This document shows, in pieces, positions 1 through 10,460 of a stretch of 64,000 nt of DNA. The position numbers and the translations under genes were made by a program. The stretch spans positions 26,572,153 to 26,636,152 of the forward strand of contig NC_134028.1 in NCBI RefSeq assembly GCF_964204645.1. Direction: 5' to 3'. Numbering within the stretch: the stretch's first letter is position 1; each line of letters starts with the position of its first letter. The notes below the pieces were generated by a model. That model made no database searches, had not been told where the DNA came from, and saw only the letters and a list, made by a program, of their open reading frames with translations. The stretch is from Tubulanus polymorphus (Eukaryota > Nemertea > Palaeonemertea > Tubulaniformes > Tubulanidae).

Positions 1-435
1 AATTTATTTGCTTGCGCGCGGAAATGTATCCCAATTTTGGCGTTTAGTCTCTCCATTATTATACGCTGCACCGACTATGCCGCGGACGAGGTTAACACTA
101 CAAACCTGAAGAATCTTATATTGATGTATAGGTTACCAGAACTCAACTCAGTAACTTTCTTCGTGAAACAGCCATAAAATCTAATTTGCGGTGCGGAAAA
201 TGTTCGGTTTTGTTTCTTGTAATTCGCGTCACTCGCGAGATTACACGGCAATCAAAATGTACCTAAACAGGCTTCGTGCCGGTGCAAACAGGGGATAGAT
301 AACAGCGCGGGTGAGCGGTGGATGATTCTCCAATCTCAAGGTTTCCCCTCACTCGAAGTGATAAAATCGTCACAGAAAATAACGTATATACACCATAAAA
401 ACGTTTTCAAACTCGCTGCTTAAGTCGTCATATAG

Positions 436-712
436 TAAGGGGCGGATTTAGGGGGTGGTCTCGTGGCCCCTGGCTTCTTTGAGGTTGCCCTTTTCGTCAT
501 GACAGAAATCGTTTAAACCTGTAGATTTGACGCTCGCTCGAAATTGTGCATATTTTCAGATGTATTTCTTCTCAAAATATATATACGACCGAGTATGGAA
601 CCCTGCATTCTATGGCATGGCTGGATCATTATCATTTGGAAAATAGAATGCCTTTTCTCTTCTTCAGGACACCGGCCTTTCAACTTTCCTATACGTAGGT
701 CCGCCCCTGGTA
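436..712. mobile_element. Short inverted-repeat element (MITE-like)
   Basis: The left end reads AAGGGGCGGATTTAGG and the right end is the inverse of AGGGGCGGACCTACG. This gives imperfect terminal inverted repeats around about 275 bp of non-coding DNA. A related start, GGGGCGGATTCAGG, occurs near 48447. The size and lack of a transposase suggest a non-autonomous DNA element. No clear target-site duplication was seen. Confidence 0.45.
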
Positions 713-1260
713 GATAGGACAATCAATATATTAATGGTCCTAAAGAGTACTTAACACGTGTACACGATAGATTGAATTGGAAACACAATTTATTGAGACT
801 GAAAAATAGGGACGACTTCGGCAAGTGACGAATTATCATGACAACTTGAGCGAGTGTGACTTACGCGCTTATTCAGACTTATGAAAATGAATATAGGGTG
901 ATATTTTGGTATATAGGGTAAGAGCTATATATTTACCTTCTGGAAAATCATCATTACAAACCGCAATATATCCTATCGAATGGTTTAATGTGCGCAGAAC
1001 ATGAAACGTTACGCAATAAATCCAGAAATTGTATACGTTGTAGTTTAATTAACAATAACAACAGTAACAGCAGATCGATAGACGACGTACCACGGATAAA
1101 CTTAGAATTACAAATAAAAACACTAGGTTTGATAATCGATATTCCGAAAGCGCGTGATATCAACTTCCGACCAGTTTTAGTTGTTGCCCTTCGCCCGATT
1201 ATAAATAAGTTTATAGTGATAACTGATCTGTCGGTCGAAAGCGGGAAGGCGCTCACTCTC

Positions 1261-1294
1261 AGCTTGGAGTAATCAGACTGAATTACTCCAAGCT
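1261..1294. repeat. Perfect 13-bp hairpin
   Basis: AGCTTGGAGTAAT (1261-1273) is followed by an 8-nt loop and then its exact reverse complement (1282-1294). There is no adjacent gene to assign it to. It could be an element end or chance. Confidence 0.4.
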
Positions 1295-2087
1295 CTCAGT
1301 GATCGACTGTGGTTAGGCTGTACGATACGCGGCTGCTGGTCGCTCTAGCGATCATCCCCTCGCGGCACGTGCTGCTAGTCAAACTCACCCGCGCCGTCAG
1401 GAGCACGCCTCAGTCGCCAGTTCATTTGTTTCATTCGTTTCCGCGACATATCGGAAATAAATATCCGTTAGGCTTTGGTGGAAAACGAACAAAATAAACT
1501 AAAACAATTGAATTGGTTGAGAATTGAAAATGTCTTCGTCCACGGCTCGGAGAGTTGGTATCGTAATTTCATAATCGCAATGTCACTTAGTTAAAGTAAC
1601 CTAATCGTTGTTGAAGCTTTTATAATCGGATGGGCCGCAATACCAACTAGCTTTATACCGTGGTTGTGTAAATTATTCGATCGTGAAACTAAACCATTGT
1701 AACTGTAATCATTCCCGACCGACCCTTCGATTCGGAGTGTATCTACTGTTAGAATTGTCAACATCGAAAGTGTTCGAATAAATCATTTAAAGGAAAAGGA
1801 AAGCGGATTTTTGAAGAATAGAGATTGTTGCCGTTCGGCGTCACCCAACCCTGTATACTTACCATGCATGTACACATGTAATCAACACCGAGCACGTATG
1901 AACGACCGTTGAGGTATAATTCTACGCAAATGAATGTTTTGAAAACTGGGTTATAATACCTGTTCCATGAGTAAATGCGGATTGGGAACAGAGCGCAAAT
2001 GAATAAATACGCTGCATTAAAAATGTCATTAGTTCGGTCGTTTCCTTAGATGCAAAAATATGTTCAACTACATGTATTTCACAGATT

Positions 2088-2310
2088 ACGCTAGATGGCG
2101 CACGCGTGTCGATATCGCCGATTTGCGAGCGCAGTGACGACAAAAAATATTTTCAACTATTTATTGCAGGTAACGCTAGATGGCGCACGCGTGTTGATAT
2201 CGCGAGCGGCCTCAGTAGCTCAGAGATAAGGCGTGGTGCTGCTGCATCCAGCAGTGCCGAGTGGGTTCGTTCGAGTCCTGCTGGCTGCTTACACTGTGCG
2301 GGCAACACTT
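2088..2310 (+). repeat. Direct repeat followed by a tRNA-like SINE head
   Basis: The motif GCTAGATGGCGCACGCGTG occurs at about 2090 and again at about 2174, followed both times by GATATCGC. Right after the second copy comes a tRNA-like stretch with an A-box-like CAGTAGCTCAG and a B-box-like GTTCGAGTCC. I could not fold it into a complete cloverleaf, so it is called a tRNA-derived SINE fragment rather than a tRNA gene. Confidence 0.4.
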
Positions 2311-2684
2311 CAAAGCCGTCCCGTCATTAGGTACAAGCCAAAAAACATACTCCGCTCCAGTTCAATAAATTTTAAATGCAGTTACTGTAATTACTATTTT
2401 CCCTCTGTATACGTGGATCATGAAATGGTTAGTGTGATTAATATTCGTACCCAGACTCCCACTCCTTACCTGTACGAACTATTTATATACCTTTAAATCT
2501 TTACTTGAATCACGAACCGCGTGGCATTGACGCAAGATACATGTACGCCGAGAGATCAATATTACAGTACATGTGCATGTAAATTCTATGCAGATCCACC
2601 ACTGACTCAAATGTATCACCTACCAGATTCCAAGTGACACAAGACAATATCAAACACACTAGTTTTTTTTATGAGAAGAATGTA

Positions 2685-2690
2685 TTTATT
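2685..2690 (-). terminator. Poly(A) signal of the cyclophilin gene
   Basis: On the minus strand this reads AATAAA, about 180 bp past the cyclophilin stop codon. It is the nearest canonical signal downstream of that gene. Confidence 0.5.
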
Positions 2691-2870
2691 CTCATCATCA
2701 TAATATTTCATGACGTTATAAAACATGCAATTAAATACTAGCGTATATCAATTATCTGTCGGATAATTTCGATGTCCATGAAATGGAATTCATAATTCAA
2801 ACATTTTGTTCTCAGACTTTACTACAGAATATAGCGTTAAAGAAGATGATGACATGAATGATTATTCGGT

Positions 2871-5800
2871 TTAGAGTTGTCCACAGTCCTCGATTACAAC
2901 CTTCTTGGAAGTTTTACCGCTATCACTTCCAACTGATTCTACCTTCTTCACTACATCCATACCCTCGGTAACGCTTCCAAACACAACGTGTTTTCCATCC
3001 AGCCTGTCGAAATAGAATAAGAAACATTCAAGAGACCAGACACGCTCAATTAAAACTAGGGGTCCAGGGACACCATGCCCACTTGGAAAGTGGTTTCAAA
3101 TGCTAAAAAATCTAACGATTTCAATATTCAATGCCCCCTGGTGACCATATACAAAAACCAATGACCTTGAAACTCACCACAATCATAGACGATGTCATGA
3201 GCTACAACTTTGCAATTGACTGTGGTAACAAAATATGCGTAGGTACAAATATAATATAGAAATACTCAGTTGTTGTATTATTCAATGCCCCCTGGTGGCC
3301 ATATACAAAAAGCAATGACCTTGAAACTCACCAAAATCATAGAAAACGTTATGGGCTACAACTTTCCAATACAATGTGGAAACACAATATGCTTAGGTAT
3401 CAATATGTGGAAAAACTTTCCCACCTACAAATGAGTACTGATGACGCTAAGATGGCTGCCAATTGTGCCATAATTGGCTGATCAAAAATACCTGTCTCAG
3501 GTATAAAACATCCCTTTCCAAAGAATACCCATCACAAATTGCAATGAGAAATGACAAACCAGTAGGAAGCTACAGGACTCAGAATTTGGACCAAAATTTA
3601 CATTTTTGGCCATTAAAAAGGTCATATGACGGCCATCTTGAGTCCGATCGACCCAATTTTTCTATGCTGATGGGCCCTTGGGGAGATACAAATATATACA
3701 AACAAACAATGTAATTGATAAAACCGTCTTCAAAATTTCCCTCGAAAATTTCAAAAATGTGTAAAAAGTGCTGATTTTGGGGAACAACAATGGCTGCATG
3801 TCAACCATCTTGAATCTGACAGGGCCAGTTTTTGGGCTGAAGATGTGTCTAGGGTAGATACATGTATAAACCAAATATCAAGACATTACATTGAAGCGTC
3901 TTCAACACTTCCCAAGATAACTGGATTCCGTCTACGGACGGACGAAAAGTGAACGCAATAGCCCGCTGGGACTAAAGTCCCAAGTGGGTTAAAATATAGG
4001 ACGGTGAAAAGTTTCCATTAACTTACCACGTCGTTTTTGCAGTACACAGGAAAAACTGTGAACCGTTTGTGTTCGGCCCAGCATTAGCCATAGACAAAAT
4101 ACCTGTCAAAATATAAACATCTCGTATTAAGTAGAATATATTCACACTGAGGATACTTATTAGATGAATGAATTTCTATTATCAAAAAAGATATGTATGA
4201 TTAACCAAGGTTGACTGAGACTACCACACAATGAATTCGCAGGGTTCTTAAGTTCGAAACAACGAAATCAGAAAGGTCGCGTGGATTAAACCGGTCTACC
4301 ATGACAGGCTTAAATTTCTGTCGAGGGAGAAAGCACGCCCGCAACCACTCAAATTTGTCAAGCGCTTTCTTTAACAACAGGGGTGAAAACTCTAGACGAT
4401 CGTGTTTGAATGCATAAATACAGCGGGTTGATAGCCGATCAGAGCATGTTAAAATTGATTGCAGGGTCCGATCTAAGCACTTGTCCGATTGCCCGGGACA
4501 AGTATATTATCATAAGGGCAAGTAGGTTATCATTATCACTTGTCCCCCGGGCTAGTGCAATTCTATGTCTCAAAGCTTTTTCCCACTCGATACAACGGAT
4601 GATAGTGCCACCAACCGGACTGACTGCGTAGGACAAGTAGCTTTTGGAGGGGGCAAGAGATATTTCAGATATGCTTCCCCCCCCCTTGGGGAAGTGGCGA
4701 TCGGGCCCTGTAGCCCTATCACCACAATGTTGTTCAGAAGCTGTAAACACTTACCTGGTCCAGTATGCTTCAGAGTGAAGTTCTCATCAGCGAACTTCTC
4801 ACCGTAAATGCTTTTACCACCGGTACCATTGTGTCGGGTGAAGTCGCCTCCTTGACACATGAAACCTGGAATAACGCGATGGAAACTGGATCCCTTGAAT
4901 CCGAAACCTTTCTCGCTGGTGCACAGCGCTCGGAAATTTTCAGCTGTTTTCGGGACTACATCAGCACGCAACTGAAAACAATAGATATGAAATTTAATTC
5001 AATGAGTCTATGGAAAATTGATCTCTGAAGACTTTGATAATTTGTAATCGTGCAAGTATTTGTCTTAAGTCTATGTAACAAGTTTTTCTTTAATCTGTTT
5101 TTACCATTGTATTATCATTCAGGTATTTGTAGTAAGTGTACATTAAACCTTAGTGTTTTTGTTTTTTTTCTCTACCCAAATTTATCTATTACTAATTAAT
5201 TATCAATTTATCTGTTAACCTATCAATCATACTTTATTTTTATACTCAGTATGCCTCAATCCGTAAGGATCTTAAATACAATAGTCATTTTGAATTGAAT
5301 TAATAAACCAATCCGGACACAGCACCTTTTAGGTTCCCTTCTAATGCAATGTCGTAGTAGCTAGGAAAGGTTGGTCATCGTTTATCTAACCCTAACCCTC
5401 AATGCTAGTACAAATACAAATAGTCAGCCCCCCCCATATACCACCCACGTCGATGCAGAACGATTTTGGTGGTATATCGGGGATGTTTTATTTTTGTATT
5501 TGTATTGAGATGCACCTGGCGGTAAGTAATGGGTGGCGGTAAATCAGGGGTTGATTGTACTTATAATTCTCCAAGAGATATTAGAATGGCGGTCTTTCTT
5601 GTCGATTTAAAGCTCAATTTTCGAGTATATTCATCAATCCTCGGTACAAAATGGATGTAAAAACAATGATTTATCCGGACTGCACAACTCTACTGATTCG
5701 ATTAAGACCTATTTGAGGTATGCACACCCAAAATTTAGCGAAATATCCCAAAAAGATCGTGGACAAAAGTAAATAGACTTAAGTGCAGCGTCTTCCCTAG

Positions 5801-6451
5801 ATCACCGAGCTGAAAACCAACCAAATGTTTTAACAGTTAAAACATTCGGTTTCGGGTAAGGTTTAAATAGTTAAACTAGATATAGTACCTTACCTTACCC
5901 TAGGGGTCAAACGGACACTAACCTTAACCCTAACTCTCTGCTCTGGATGCTTTAGACCCTAAACCCATCGGAACCCTAACCATAAAGCCAGTAAAATGAT
6001 TTTATTGATACTTTATCAAATTAATGCTATATATATATTATGTACAGTAAAGAAGTAAACACTTTGCCGAATACGGTTTAATATCCATTTCCGCTTCGTT
6101 TTAATTCCACTTCCGTTGTTTTTCCTTTTCATCCAGTTATATAATTCAGCAAATATAATTCATTAAAATAATTCTAACATATATAATTATCTTTTTTGTC
6201 ATACGAAGGGAAAATAGATTAACAAAAATATAGACTCCTGATGATATAGTATGCTTAGTACACATACATGCACGCGTCTAACCACATCGTTTTTTTAACG
6301 CCCAACCAACCAACCAACCATTTATCAACCCAGGATAGAGAATTCATGAACCAACTAAGGCAAAGCCATTAAATTTACTCACTTCCATTATAACTCGTCC
6401 GGCTGGAGTACCACCGATACTGATATCAAAGAAAACGTTTGGCTTGGCCAT
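2871..6451 (-). CDS. PPIA: Cyclophilin A-type peptidyl-prolyl isomerase
   Basis: Cytosolic cis-trans prolyl isomerase that helps protein folding. Four minus-strand exons join in frame: 6383-6451, 4755-4971, 4027-4102 and 2871-3003. They give 495 nt and 164 aa, the usual cyclophilin A length. The start [14 protein letters not shown] is typical. The active-site block is intact: His54-Arg55 in [17 protein letters not shown], Phe60, Gln63, QFF at 111-113, Trp121 and His126, the same numbering as human cyclophilin A. It has no signal peptide or extra domain, so a cytosolic single-domain form is expected. Intron 3 (3004-4026) is nearly filled by a dispersed repeat. A TATA box lies about 130 bp upstream of the ATG. 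The product assignment is firm. Confidence 0.96.
3058..3992. mobile_element. Dispersed repeat in cyclophilin intron 3 (family A)
   Basis: The block contains two internal tandem copies of a segment of about 150 bp (about 3130-3260 and 3280-3410) that includes CAATGACCTTGAAACTCACC. It starts near ATGCCCACTTGGAAAGTGG and ends with AGTCCCAAGTGGGTT, so the ends carry an inverted CCCACTTGG. A second, shorter copy lies at 37028-37615 in the PAN gene intron. It has no coding capacity, and I take it as a non-autonomous transposon. Confidence 0.6.
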
Positions 6452-6577
6452 CGTTGAGCAGTAGCGTCGAATGAAGCGAAGTGAATTAATTTTCGTAAAC
6501 GTGAACCCGACGATAAAACCGGCGGCAAGGATCAGGTAAAATGGCGGCGAGAGGAAGTGATTCGGCGTGACACCGGG

Positions 6578-6585
6578 TTTATATA
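6578..6585 (-). promoter_or_regulatory. TATA box of the cyclophilin gene
   Basis: Minus-strand TATATAAA lies about 130 bp upstream of the cyclophilin ATG, which leaves about 100 nt of 5' UTR if transcription starts about 30 bp downstream. It sits inside a short palindrome (ACGGGTATATAAACCCGG). Confidence 0.5.
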
Positions 6586-7584
6586 CCCGTCACACTATAC
6601 CGTGTATCTATCCGCCGCACGACTCCGTCGCACAATCCATCCGTTTACTTTCGCATATATTACATATTTATTCTGGTCTTCTGAGTTTTTTCCTCATATT
6701 GACTTCTAGATATTTGCTTAAAGTTTCGACGGATCGAACATCTTGCACTATATCTACTCTGCGCATTCACACACGGTGGCGCCTAACGCACTACGGTCTA
6801 CCGTAAACCGTCTAAATTGTTTTCCAATCGAAATTTATTATACTCTAAAAAGTAGGCGAATTATGATAAACGATCTGTATTAAGCGGTTTCGATATTTAA
6901 TGATAAATCTTAAAAAGAAGCGCCGTTATGCGGCGTCAGAGGAAATTTCATCATATCTGGTCTGGTTCGTATTTTAGATGAGTCAAGCCTCACGCGCCAG
7001 GGGTAAACTTTTCACTCGAGGTTTACATAAAACGCCGGTTACGGCCACCGGTGCGGTGCAGCCGGCGGCGATGGTATCCGGTTCGCCGGATCAGTGAAAG
7101 ATTCAAATAACTGCCTAGATTCTCGAAAAATTGATGAAATTTAGGATTTCCCTTTTGGGCAAGGGAATCATTTTTAGAAAATAGGATTTTTACAACTCTC
7201 GCGGGCACACGCAGGCCGTAGTCAACCAAGTTCACTGGGGGCTCGGCAACGTTACACGCCACCGGGCCTGGGAACAATAAAGAACACGATATTCGAGTGA
7301 AACAAAACGCACCGGTGACCCACACCCTATAAAAGCAGTACACAACTCGCTGAAAACCTGTATTACAATGAAATGAACCGCATTCAAATACGCGTTGTGA
7401 ATCCTGTCATTTAATGTGATATGGTATTTTCTTTACCGCGCTGATATAAAGACCGTGTTCTACTTAGAATTATGTGACCTGCTATTGACGACCATTCGTC
7501 GCTGTTTGTTCTCGTGGCCCGTACGCGCGGTCGTCAGTGACAAATCTCGAATATTCTGAGAGGTCGTTTATAAGAAACACGAAA
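6586..7584. other. Intergenic region between cyclophilin and MFS transporter
   Basis: The two genes diverge here, so this holds both promoters. A TATAAAA at 7328-7334 is a weak candidate for the transporter. The 106-codon minus-strand frame at 7023-7343 has no recognisable domain. Nothing else stands out. Confidence 0.35.
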
Positions 7585-8934
7585 ATGAAAACTACAAAAG
7601 AACTCGACGATGAAAATGTCAATCGTTGCGGTTACTTCAGGAATTCGAATTTTCTAATGGTTTTGTCAGGATTCACCGTTGTTTTCGTCAACTCTCTCCA
7701 GTCACAAGTCCTACCTCCGATATTACCGTACATTATCAGCAGTTTCAGTGATCGATGTAGTACCAACGATAGTATGAAATGCGTTAAAGATCTATCAGTG
7801 GCTGATAAAGAGAGAGTAGCGTGGACTATCAGTATCGATGCTGCGCTGGCCATACCGGTCGCTATTTTTGGTGGATACATTCTCGAGAAACTGACGCGTA
7901 AATGGACGTTGTTTTCCTGTTTGTTTTTGGGATCTATCTTTATTGTTTCGGCCGCATTTTGTCGACATTATCAACTATTTGTGGTTGTGTGTGCTCTCAG
8001 CGGGGTGATGTTTGAATTAGCTTATTTAACCGCACTAGCGGTCGTTTCAAGCCAAACCGACGACATGAATTACAGGGCTAAAGTTCTGGCGATCGTCATG
8101 GTGGCGAAGAATATCGGTTACGTTCTCGGGCCATCGATGGCATCGTTTCTTTACGTGAATTTCGGCAAAGAAGCTCCGTTTATAATGATCGCATTATTAG
8201 CGATGTGTTCGATACCTTGCGGTATGCTTTCAACTCGTTACGGAGGGCGGCGAAATGACGTCAGAAGCGATGAACTCGATCCGACGACAACTCAACAGTA
8301 TAAACTAGCTTTCACCGATGGATATATAATTGTTTTATTGTTGGTGTTATGCGTGAATAATTGCGTCAACTACAGTCAATCAGTCGTCGAACCTCAACAC
8401 CTCGAAGAAGACCTTGGCGTTAGTTTGAAAGAGATGGGTTATTTCGCTCTTATAGGTGTCTGGTGGCAAACAGCGGCGACAGTTCTGGCGTCTTTAGATT
8501 CGCCTATAATTCCAGCCCGCTGGTCGATCCTAATGGCCGGAATGGTCACTACGAGTATTAGTTTTTATATCTACAGCGTTTGCAATTCAATGTGGGATTG
8601 TGTGGGGGCGGAGGTACTTTTTAGAGTAGGTATGGGACTTATCAATTTTGTGCTACCGGCTTTGTTAACTATGCTGGCTCACCACAGACACGGTGGACGC
8701 ACCGACGTGTTGTTCTCTTTATATGCTACATTCGAAGCGCTTGGTGAATTTATCGGTCCTTTCCTATCGGCGCTAGCTATTGGAGAAGAGCGCTTGCCTA
8801 CGATTCTACTATATACGGGAATGACCGAATTAGCGTTTGCCGTTTTGTCCCTCGTGTTTCGTAAACCTGAAAGTGAGAGCGAAAAGAGTACCAGTTCCCA
8901 AAAAGGGGAAGAATTCGAACTGCTCTCGAACTAG
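7585..8934 (+). CDS. MFS transporter, SLC18-like, intronless
   Basis: Predicted multi-pass transporter of the major facilitator superfamily, 449 aa, in one uninterrupted exon. The start is the first ATG (MKTTKELDDENV); an upstream in-frame GTG would add 16 residues. About twelve hydrophobic segments can be counted. The loop between helices 2 and 3 has GGYILEKLTRKW, a weak form of the MFS motif A (GxxxDRxGRK). In the fifth-helix region, NIGYVLGPSMASFLY followed by GKEAPFIM resembles the SLC18 (vesicular amine/polyamine transporter) motif. The substrate cannot be told. The long luminal-type loop after helix 1 contains two cysteines. The tail is hydrophilic and Ser/Glu-rich, as in vesicular transporters. 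The lack of introns among intron-rich neighbours suggests an old retrocopy. The superfamily is sure; the SLC18 subfamily is tentative. Confidence 0.82.
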   Translation: MKTTKELDDENVNRCGYFRNSNFLMVLSGFTVVFVNSLQSQVLPPILPYIISSFSDRCSTNDSMKCVKDLSVADKERVAWTISIDAALAIPVAIFGGYILEKLTRKWTLFSCLFLGSIFIVSAAFCRHYQLFVVVCALSGVMFELAYLTALAVVSSQTDDMNYRAKVLAIVMVAKNIGYVLGPSMASFLYVNFGKEAPFIMIALLAMCSIPCGMLSTRYGGRRNDVRSDELDPTTTQQYKLAFTDGYIIVLLLVLCVNNCVNYSQSVVEPQHLEEDLGVSLKEMGYFALIGVWWQTAATVLASLDSPIIPARWSILMAGMVTTSISFYIYSVCNSMWDCVGAEVLFRVGMGLINFVLPALLTMLAHHRHGGRTDVLFSLYATFEALGEFIGPFLSALAIGEERLPTILLYTGMTELAFAVLSLVFRKPESESEKSTSSQKGEEFELLSN

Positions 8935-10460
8935 TTTTCATAGAAATCTTTTTATTCGGAATCTGAATTATTATATGAATCTAATCAAAAATTCAGAAAG
9001 TCTAGTCTTAATAAATTTGTTTGATCTTCCATAACGTCAACAATTCTACTATGAGCGTTTCTCATAGATTGATAACGAATATTGAATAATCCGATTACGT
9101 TTCAAGGTAGAATCATTATTACCTTCGTCGGAGATTTGATTGAGGTGACCAGTTAGTTAGTCTTCGTGTCTCGTACCTTTTATATGAACTATAAAGACTA
9201 TGAATGCTCTGAACTGGTTTTACGGTTTCTTAGTCCGACCTATTCACTGCCAAGCCACATATCGAGCGGCACTAATTGACGTATATTATAAAACAGTATT
9301 ACTAAAAAGAATGTATTGGTAACAAAAGTGACATTTATTTCCTATACCACAAATCTTATTACAATATCATGATAATGTTTAATCCATTATAGTTGTTGTC
9401 AATAGTCAAAGACAGAGAAATGTTTCAGTTCAAGCAGAAAAACGAACGAATCAAGAAGATCATATGGTTAATAAGTAATGAACGGAAAGGCGTATATTAT
9501 ATCTATACAATATATAACGTGATTTAAAATCCTGCAGATGTCCACTGATTCACATGTTATGTATATAGCAACTCGAAATTTATAGTAAACCTTGCTTTGC
9601 CACAGAACGGATTGAAATTATAGATGTCTCGTCTCGTCTCGCGTCAATAAAAAGCGGTACGGATTTTGACCTAAAATGTTCTCTTCGCATAATATTATTG
9701 TTTGAAGTCATTATGTAGCAGCATCGTGGCTGTTTCTTTACTCTAATCGCAGGTCATCAGTTTGTAGAATTCTGCAAATAAATAACGTACATGCATTATA
9801 CATTTTTAAATTGTAATTTTTTTTATAATTATTTCAACATACAACATTTATATCGAAATGAAATATATATTGATATTGATATTCATAAGGTTTTCTGGTT
9901 GTTTTTTCAAATGTTATATTTCTGAATAAATCAGTCTGCGCGATACGCTTTTATTTCGGTGACGTTGAAGTGAGTAAAATTAGATTAATCTTTACTTTTA
10001 GAATGATCGCAGGCCCCACGTCGTGACCAAATGTTTACGGAATGTCCAATTCAAATTCAAATCAAGATGAGTTTCATAGATATAAACCGCCATACGATAA
10101 GAAACCATGATAATAATTGATGATACATTCCATCTCCAAATTGGCCACAGGCATTTTTCTGCCCCCCCCCCCTCACACCTATGAAGCCGAGCCTTGGAAT
10201 TCGCTTGCAGCCTCTGAGGCAATGTATTCGTCTCGCCTTGTGATGACAGGAGCCGTCTGCCGTGTATATTTTGTTTTTTTTATGATTAAAACCGACAAAA
10301 AGTCAGGCCCGTAGCGAACCATCCCGCAAAAATTTAATTTCCGCTCGATTAGAATTCAAAAAGAAAAACAGAAACGTTACATTCGCGCGTATATTAGATT
10401 TGTTCATTAATTAAGACCTTCGTTATCAACGGAAATCACTCAGAGCGCATATCCGTGCAT
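8935..10460. other. Intergenic region between MFS and calmodulin-like genes
   Basis: Convergent 3' flanks. An AATAAA at 9010-9015 is the likely transporter poly(A) signal. A C-rich run lies near 10162. I see no coding exon or strong repeat. Confidence 0.4.
9010..9015 (+). terminator. Poly(A) signal of the MFS transporter gene
   Basis: Canonical AATAAA about 75 bp after the stop codon of the intronless transporter. Confidence 0.55.

Larger units (their letters stand above)
1..2684. other. Intergenic region, no gene recognised
   Basis: I find no convincing coding exon here. The short ORFs have no recognisable domain and no matching splice context. The stretch holds an inverted-repeat element (436-712), a 13-bp hairpin (1261-1294), a direct repeat around 2088-2200 and a tRNA-like SINE head (about 2206-2300). 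It ends at the 3' side of the cyclophilin gene. Confidence 0.5.

Noticed and set aside
2206-2300. tRNA gene
   Set aside because: It has A- and B-box-like motifs, but I could not form proper acceptor and anticodon stems. Called a SINE fragment.
4565-5028. Plus-strand open frames overlapping the cyclophilin gene
   Set aside because: They are antisense shadows of cyclophilin exon 2 and have no start context or domain.
5385-5960. Telomere-like CTAACCCTAACCCT and TTAACCCTAACT pieces
   Set aside because: Only two or three degenerate units each, scattered in a cyclophilin intron; not an interstitial telomere array.
7023-7343. 106-codon minus-strand frame upstream of the transporter
   Set aside because: No domain, no conserved motif and low-complexity pieces; no splice partners found.
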